In this document: in pieces, positions 58,251 to 64,000 of the stretch | Layout: each line of letters opens with the position of its first letter | Numbering within the stretch: the stretch's first letter is position 1 | NCBI GenBank assembly: GCA_028583605.1 | Contig: CM053330.1 | Coordinates: 22,346,129 to 22,410,128, forward strand | Source of the DNA: Dastarcus helophoroides | Lineage: Eukaryota; Arthropoda; Insecta; Coleoptera; Bothrideridae | DNA: 64,000 bases | Direction: 5' to 3' | Translations under genes and position numbers: made by a program | The notes under the pieces: generated by a model | Database searches by the model: none | Seen by the model: the letters and a program-made list of their open reading frames with translations, nothing else | Told to the model about the DNA's origin: nothing

Positions 58251-59880
58251 TATATCACTCGAAGTTTGTGTTGAAATTATAACCTTAAGGCGATTTCAAA
58301 TTTGACTTTTTTCCTCAACTTCTGGCTTTGAATTTGAAACTTCGACTTTTTTTCTAGTATTTGACAGCTGTTTTTAAATTAAGATTTTTTTTTCGAAATA
58401 ATTTTATTTTTAAAATTACGAAAATAGTAAAAATTGAAAGCGTAAAATAGGAATTTTTAAGAAAAAAAACGCAATATTTTTTAATTTATAATTTTGTTTA
58501 TCATTCTTATAGCTATTAATGTAACATGATTATTATGCGATTTAAAATAATCAAGGACGTTGTCAGGTGACGGGGCGTTAGCCGAGTCGTCTGGCCACGT
58601 TCGAGGTTGTTTAAATCGCTAATAATCGAATTGCATTCAAAGCTTTATCGTATCATTGACAACCAAGACATAAAAAAATAACCAAATTTTTGAAATCAAA
58701 TTTGTATTTAGGGTATTATGATAGGTAACTAACATATGATAATTGTAACTAACGTATTATGTGCTACTAAGTTATTATTAAGCTATTAAATATTATAAGG
58801 TTAATAATTATCAATAAAGATTTAACTTAAAGGACACTTAATTTTCAATGATAATCAAAAAAATTTAAGAGTTTTTTTTTGTCAAAAATTTTCACTTTTA
58901 CTTGAAATAAAAAGTTTACACCTCTGATTTTTACTTGTTTAGGTAAAATTTTGATTTTAATATCAAAATTGATACTTTTTATCGAAATTTTCGAAATAGT
59001 CTTTTGGTACGCAATTTGTATTTTAATTAGAAATTATTCTTCAAATGTTAGGGATTTTTGTTTAAGTATTATTGTATAATGTAAATCATTAGTTTTTTTT
59101 TCTGTAAGTTTCGATTTTTTCTACGATTTTCATTTTGTTTTCTAAAATTACTTTTGAAAATTTAAATTTTGACTTTTTATAGAAATGTTTTTTTAAAATA
59201 AAAAATTCGCACTTTTAGATTTTTATTTTTCATTTAAAATTTTTACTTTAATATCAACGTGTAGACTTTTCCTCGAAATCTCGAAAATACACTTTTATAA
59301 TAAATTCAATTTATTTTTTAATTTGATATTATTCTGGAAATTTTGACATATTTTATTCATTAGGTAAATTGCTTTATTTTTTTCTAAAGTTTGATTGTTT
59401 CAGCATTCTAATTTTTCAGTTGTAATTTTCACGTTCCTCCTGAAACTTTGACTTAGAGCTGCAATGTTTGACTTTTGAAATACTGATTATTTTTTCAAAT
59501 TTTTGTATCAAAACTTTTAAGGACATTTTTAAAATTTCCATTTTTTTTTCGAAAATTCTAGTTTAGTCTTGAAAATAATAATAATTTTAAAATGTAAACG
59601 CAGAATTTTGAGAAAAAATTAATAAAAAAACTATTAAACCCTTTCTTACTTTTATCAACTTCATTTTCATTATGAAAATTTCGCTCTTTTCTAAAAATTT
59701 TGTATTTACGCATTCGACTTTTTTTTTCTTAACTTTTCTCAAACGATTTATTTTTGCTTCTCTGAATCTAAATTTTGAATTATCTTAGCAAAATCTCAAG
59801 TTTAAATTCTAAATTCGAAAAATCGTAACTTTTTTTATACACTTTGGCAACTCATTTAATTTTTATTTTCAACATTTAGC
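58251..59880. repeat. T-rich cryptic simple-sequence region
   Basis: About 1.6 kb with words such as ATTTTGACTTTT, TCGAAATTTTCG and TTTAAAATTT recurring irregularly, heavily biased to T on the plus strand. No open frame of note. It may be an old degraded tandem array or simply low-complexity intergenic DNA. Confidence 0.5.
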
Positions 59881-60723
59881 AAGAGTTATAAAAAAAAGTT
59901 CTGATTTAATAAAGCATTAAAATTTCAACGGAAGCCACACTTAACTAAACGAAGAGCCGCATGCAGCGCTCAGAGCTGCATTTGCCCACTCCTGACATAG
60001 ACCGATATAGAAAAGCGATGTGTAAAGATTTTTAAATATTTGTTGGCTTAAATTGTATTTTGATGTAGCTGCTTTTGCCGCCTCCTTACAGTGCCACCTG
60101 ATGCGGTTGCATCTTTGCATTTTAGCACCGCACGCCCCTGATATATGTGCACGGTGTGTCTTATTTTCGGTAGTTTTAGGAGGTATTGGAGTTATTATTA
60201 AAGAGTGCTGGGATCTTTTCTTCGGTGTCCTACTTTTTGATTAAATAAAAAATTCTAGTATCTTTGTCATGGCTGTATTAGTTTTGAAGGTAGAGGGTGA
60301 TTTTGAGAATCTTCATTTTTTAAACATGCTTCGCATATCCGATGTGCCTTTTTATACCAAAATGGTAAACACTGATATTGCTAGAGTTTTTTACGTTAGC
60401 TACTTTTTATATTAATTTAGCATAATTTGGGATTTTTAAAAATATACAAGGTTTTTCAGTCATAATGGCATAAATTTTAAGGAAAGATGGAGAAATATGA
60501 GTATGTTACGAATACAGGTATATCTATGCTAAAAAAAAATTGAATCATAATTTAAAGTCGTTCTTGAACTGCCTCTGACTTCAAAGCTCCTACAACAATA
60601 AGTGACGGCTGCACAATTGGGACTCTGGCAAAACAATAAAATAAATAAAATAAAATAAATAAACAAAACATTACTAGGTTATGTCTAAACGATGACAATA
60701 CGAAAATCATTAAATGCACGGGT
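59881..60723. other. Unannotated stretch
   Basis: A 63-codon plus frame at 60053-60244 with several cysteines lies in a slightly GC-richer patch; I recognise no family and do not call it a gene. A simple AAATAAATAAAATAAAATAA tract is at about 60637-60665. Confidence 0.4.
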
Positions 60724-61953
60724 TATACAGGTTGGACCATAAATAATGGTACACAGAGCAAGAGTGGATTTTTAATATAAAAATAATGTGATTTAGCTAT
60801 ATTTACCTTTTACCAAAAGTTGATATTAACAGAGGTACAGGATGCCAAAGTTGAAAAAAAATTCGATATTTTCGTATTGAATGAATTGTAATCTAGGCAC
60901 AAAATTTGAAACAAGAGGATTACTTAAGCCGACGAACTAACATATTACCAATAGCTGATAGGGGTCTCTACCTTCGCTATCCTGCATGACTCTAAATCAT
61001 CATAACTTTTTTGTGTACCCACGTATATTTATTTTAAGTAGGTAGTTTACAAGATATTTGCCTTTGAAGTTTCAAGTGTCTTCGTTTTAAATTACTAAGA
61101 TATTAACTTTTCGAAGAATGTTTGAAATAAAAATTATAAGATATTTTTAAAGTAATTTATGTCAAATATTAGTTTCCTGATAATATTATTACCTAAATTT
61201 TGAAAATCTCAATAAAGAAAATGCAAAAAAATGAGCCATATTTTATTTTCTAACATAGATATGATCTCCGAGTTCACACAAGAAAATGTTAATAGTCAGG
61301 GTGTTCAAAGCAGATATCTGGATATGAATTCCAATAAGAGACACTCAGATTTTGTTTACAATCCAGTTACATGACAAAGATCATTTCTCGCGTACTAATT
61401 TTTGAAAATCCATTTTGTTGTGGTATTTTGTTTAAATTTTCTTTAGATATTTAAAAAATATGTGTAATAATAATGTCAGTAGAGTATATTTGATATAAAC
61501 TATTTTAGAGTCAGTTTTATTACTTTTATTTTGAAACCTACTACGAAAAATTCACATTTACATAACTTAAAATAAACGTGCGGCAAATTATGAAGGTTTG
61601 CTCGTTCAGAAACTATACCTTTTTTTACGTAAAAAATATAGGTAAATAAAAGTATCTGTTTAAGATAAGTGTACATGGAACATAAAAAAGTTATGATACT
61701 TCAGAATAATAAAGGGTAGCGCAGGTGGCACCTCCTACGCAATCTGTTAGCAAATTAGAATTTATCGACCAAAGAAACCCCCCTATGTCAAATGTCTTGC
61801 CTATATTGAAATGTGTTCATCAGTTTTGTGAAAAAATCAAAATTTTTTTTTCAACTTTCACACTATATCTGGTATAAGGTAAATGTAGCTAAATCAGGTT
61901 ATTTAAAAAAAAATCCGCTCCTGCTCTATATACCATTACTTATGGTCTATCCT
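60724..61953. mobile_element. Foldback element family B, copy 3
   Basis: Ends TATACAGGTTGGACCATAAAT and ACCATTACTTATGGTCTATC then CTG. Arms contain TAATGGTACACAGAGCAAGAG, TTACCTTTTACCAAAAGTTGA and their inverses, as in the copies at 24.6 and 49.9 kb. It directly abuts the family E element that follows. Confidence 0.9.
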
Positions 61954-61955
61954 GC

Positions 61956-62204
61956 AGAATAAGGATAGCGCACGTCCTAACTGGCCATGTATAAAAATTT
62001 GACCCAAATGCGTCTAGAAAGTGTGGAGTATCTCTGACTATTTGTTTTCTTTCTCTTTCCCAACTAGTTATATTTATTTACCTCCTTCCTCATTGGTAGT
62101 AGAAATCCATCACTCCTGCTATCGCGAGAACGTACTACCCACTATCTAAACGCTTTTTCGATACCTTTTTCTACAATCGTGCACTATACTCCTATAATCC
62201 GTGA
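61956..62204. mobile_element. TIR element family E, copy 2 (short form)
   Basis: The right end GTGCACTATACTCCTATAATC then CGTGA matches the terminal repeat of the element at 41425-42272. The left 110 bp (AATAAGGATAGCGCAC, TGGCCATGTATAAA, ATGCGTCTAGAAAGTGTGGAG) is the inverse of that element's right end. It is 249 bp, so it is an internal deletion derivative, and its left terminus is clipped where it meets family B copy 3. Confidence 0.82.
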
Positions 62205-64000
62205 TTAAATGATACCGACGGCAACGAGGGTTGCGAAAACGTCGTTAGGTGATTAACTTTTTTTTATATAAAAATCGGGTGACAATGAATTCTAGAAGAA
62301 AGTTACTTAGAAAAAAAAACGAAATAGCGAGATGAAGTAATGAATTAAAATTCATGTAGTAGTTATAAAATGGTTAATACTCGAAAGTTTTTTTTTCGAC
62401 GTTTTGAGCTTTGTGTCATGCAAGAAAAATATGTGATGCCGACGGAAATTTCTTAAACCTTATGTTGTTTACCGAAGAATCCTCATTTTCTTCATAGACC
62501 CAACAGTTCTCAAAGAGTTTGGAAAAGAGACACTCGAGTATTAATGTAAGTACATCGCACTCATTCTGACTGTGGGCTACCGTTGACATAATTTTTATAA
62601 ATAACCTTACTGCTAATCAACGTTAATATGCTTCGAAATTAAATAAAATGGTTTTGTAGTATCAATATTTTAGTCTTAGTAATATATGTTTACTTATTTT
62701 TTTGAATATTTGTCTTAGTTTTCGTCAGAATCACTGATTAACGAATCAAAAAAATGCAAAAGTTTTAAGTGTTTGGAAATGTAAATACTTATTCGCCAAA
62801 ATCCAAAATAATTAATAAATAAAAATCTGTTGTCCATTAATTAGCCATGTTTCGTCCTAGGCAGTCTGCACAGCAGCTTGCGAGTGGATGATAGCGTGAT
62901 AATAAACCATTTAATCTGGTCAGTAGCGCCGAGCTTTTGATGGTCAATAGGTTGATTGGGTCTATTTTAAAAGGTCGAATAATTTTTTTTTTCGATTTCC
63001 TATCTTTATTAAGCATTGCTAACATGAAGTTAAAATTAACGCCATTATGTTGAAACAGCCTGTATATGTAGTTGTGTTTTTTTTTAAACAAGCTCAAAAT
63101 TCGATATTTTTGTAAAGTAATTTATTTATGGTAATTGGCTATAGCCATGACTAATTTATTAAAATCAAATTTAATGCAAAATTCATAGTTATTTAAAAAA
63201 TTGAACCCTTCAAAAGTTAATATAAAATTGTGTATTAAAAAATAATTATTGCAACATTTCTCAGTTTTACAATTCTATCCATAACTAAAAACAAAGTGGA
63301 ATATTTTAAAGATAGTTTTCAGAACGACGTCTTCTTTCTGGAATGCAATATTGGCATATATTTTTATTTTTCTAGTTGCGATAAAAAATTTGCATGGAAA
63401 ATATGCTTTAGATCTTTTGGCCAAAGAAGTTTCTTTCATTGCATTTTGATAGACTTCGCCTTTTTTGAATAATTAAAGTTTAAATGTAAGCATCCATTTG
63501 CTGTGTTTGTTACTATCTGTGTCCTTTGAAACATGAGGTGATCATTGCTGACATTTAAACCGCAATTACGCAAAAGCGGTGATGTTTCCAAATGAAACTA
63601 TTGAACCTTTTTATGCAAACTAATTTACCTAATAATTTATTCACAAATTTTTCGTGAAATATGTCATAATGTTTATCTGTTCAGTAACGAATTTCAAAAT
63701 TTGAAAGTTCTACAGAAAAAATAATCTCCATAGATAAAAGTCCTTGCTGAGCCAAGCTGGACCGCAAAAAAATTTTCTGTCCCCGACTGTCTTGTATGTT
63801 TCAAAATTTTTTTCGTAGGCGGATCAAACCTATCTGTTCTTGCTGAGTACCTTCCGTGGAAGAACTTGTAGAAAAATGACGAGTTACCAACCATCCGTCT
63901 TGCCGCAGTATTTCGATCAAATTCCTTTCATCAATTAGGCTAATTATTCAGTGTGCTTGTGGCTGAATTCCAAACTTGAGAATGATATTGTAACGTTGGT
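62205..64000. other. Unannotated stretch to window end
   Basis: A possible transposon edge, CAGCCTGTATATGTAG, lies at about 63057-63072, next to an 86-codon minus frame (62837-63097) that I cannot assign. Nothing else recognised. Confidence 0.4.

Noticed and set aside
58570..58610. tRNA-like A and B boxes (TTAGCCGAGTCG and ACGTTCGAGGT)
   Set aside because: The boxes are about 20 bases apart, far too close for a tRNA or tRNA-derived SINE head, and no cloverleaf forms around them by eye.
60053..60244. 63-codon frame with several cysteines as a small gene
   Set aside because: No recognisable family, no splice or promoter context, and length within chance expectation for the patch.

Overview
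The window is AT-rich, intron- and transposon-dominated animal DNA, almost certainly an arthropod and probably an insect. A beetle or similar large-genome insect would fit, but I cannot fix the order from sequence alone. Nothing bacterial is present: there are no operons, no ribosome-binding-site pattern and no CRISPR.

The one confidently recognised host gene lies on the minus strand. It is an RGK-family (Rad/Gem/Rem-type) small GTPase, seen as three coding exons at 47966-47755, 40607-40516 and 13447-13252. Their splice phases fit each other and they carry G1 (GGPAVGKSS), the non-canonical RGK G3 region and G4 (NKAD). The introns between them are about 7.1 kb and 27.1 kb. The 5' exon begins at a splice acceptor and the 3' exon ends at a donor, so the gene runs out of sight at both ends. 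About half or more of the window is therefore intron.

Layout: 0-13 kb holds a pogo/Tigger-like MITE, a solo arm of a foldback element, a non-LTR RNase H tail fragment, a Ty3/Gypsy remnant (gag, protease, 3' LTR), a 69-bp satellite split by an insertion, and a complex repeat with a hammerhead-like motif. 13-28 kb holds RGK exon C, a Jockey-type reverse transcriptase fragment, a 3.7-kb nested palindrome, a decayed FLYWCH/MULE-family pseudogene and further foldback elements. 28-40 kb holds an internally deleted Gypsy-group LTR element with both LTRs, then a head-to-tail chain of non-LTR elements separated by (TAA)n tracts, one of which is split by a foldback element. 40-48 kb holds RGK exons A and B, a TIR element, a 0.9-kb palindrome with an inner perfect 42-bp palindrome, and a 5'-truncated non-LTR nested in another TIR element. 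48-64 kb holds a FLYWCH-domain ORF, a 2.6-kb palindrome and more copies of the foldback and MITE families.

The recurring theme is inverted symmetry. At least six families of long-TIR or foldback elements occur, several in two or three copies, and they nest in one another and in retrotransposons. The other notable points are the chain of elements joined at TAA repeats and the repeated hammerhead-ribozyme-like hairpin. All family assignments rest on reading motifs by eye, without database searches.
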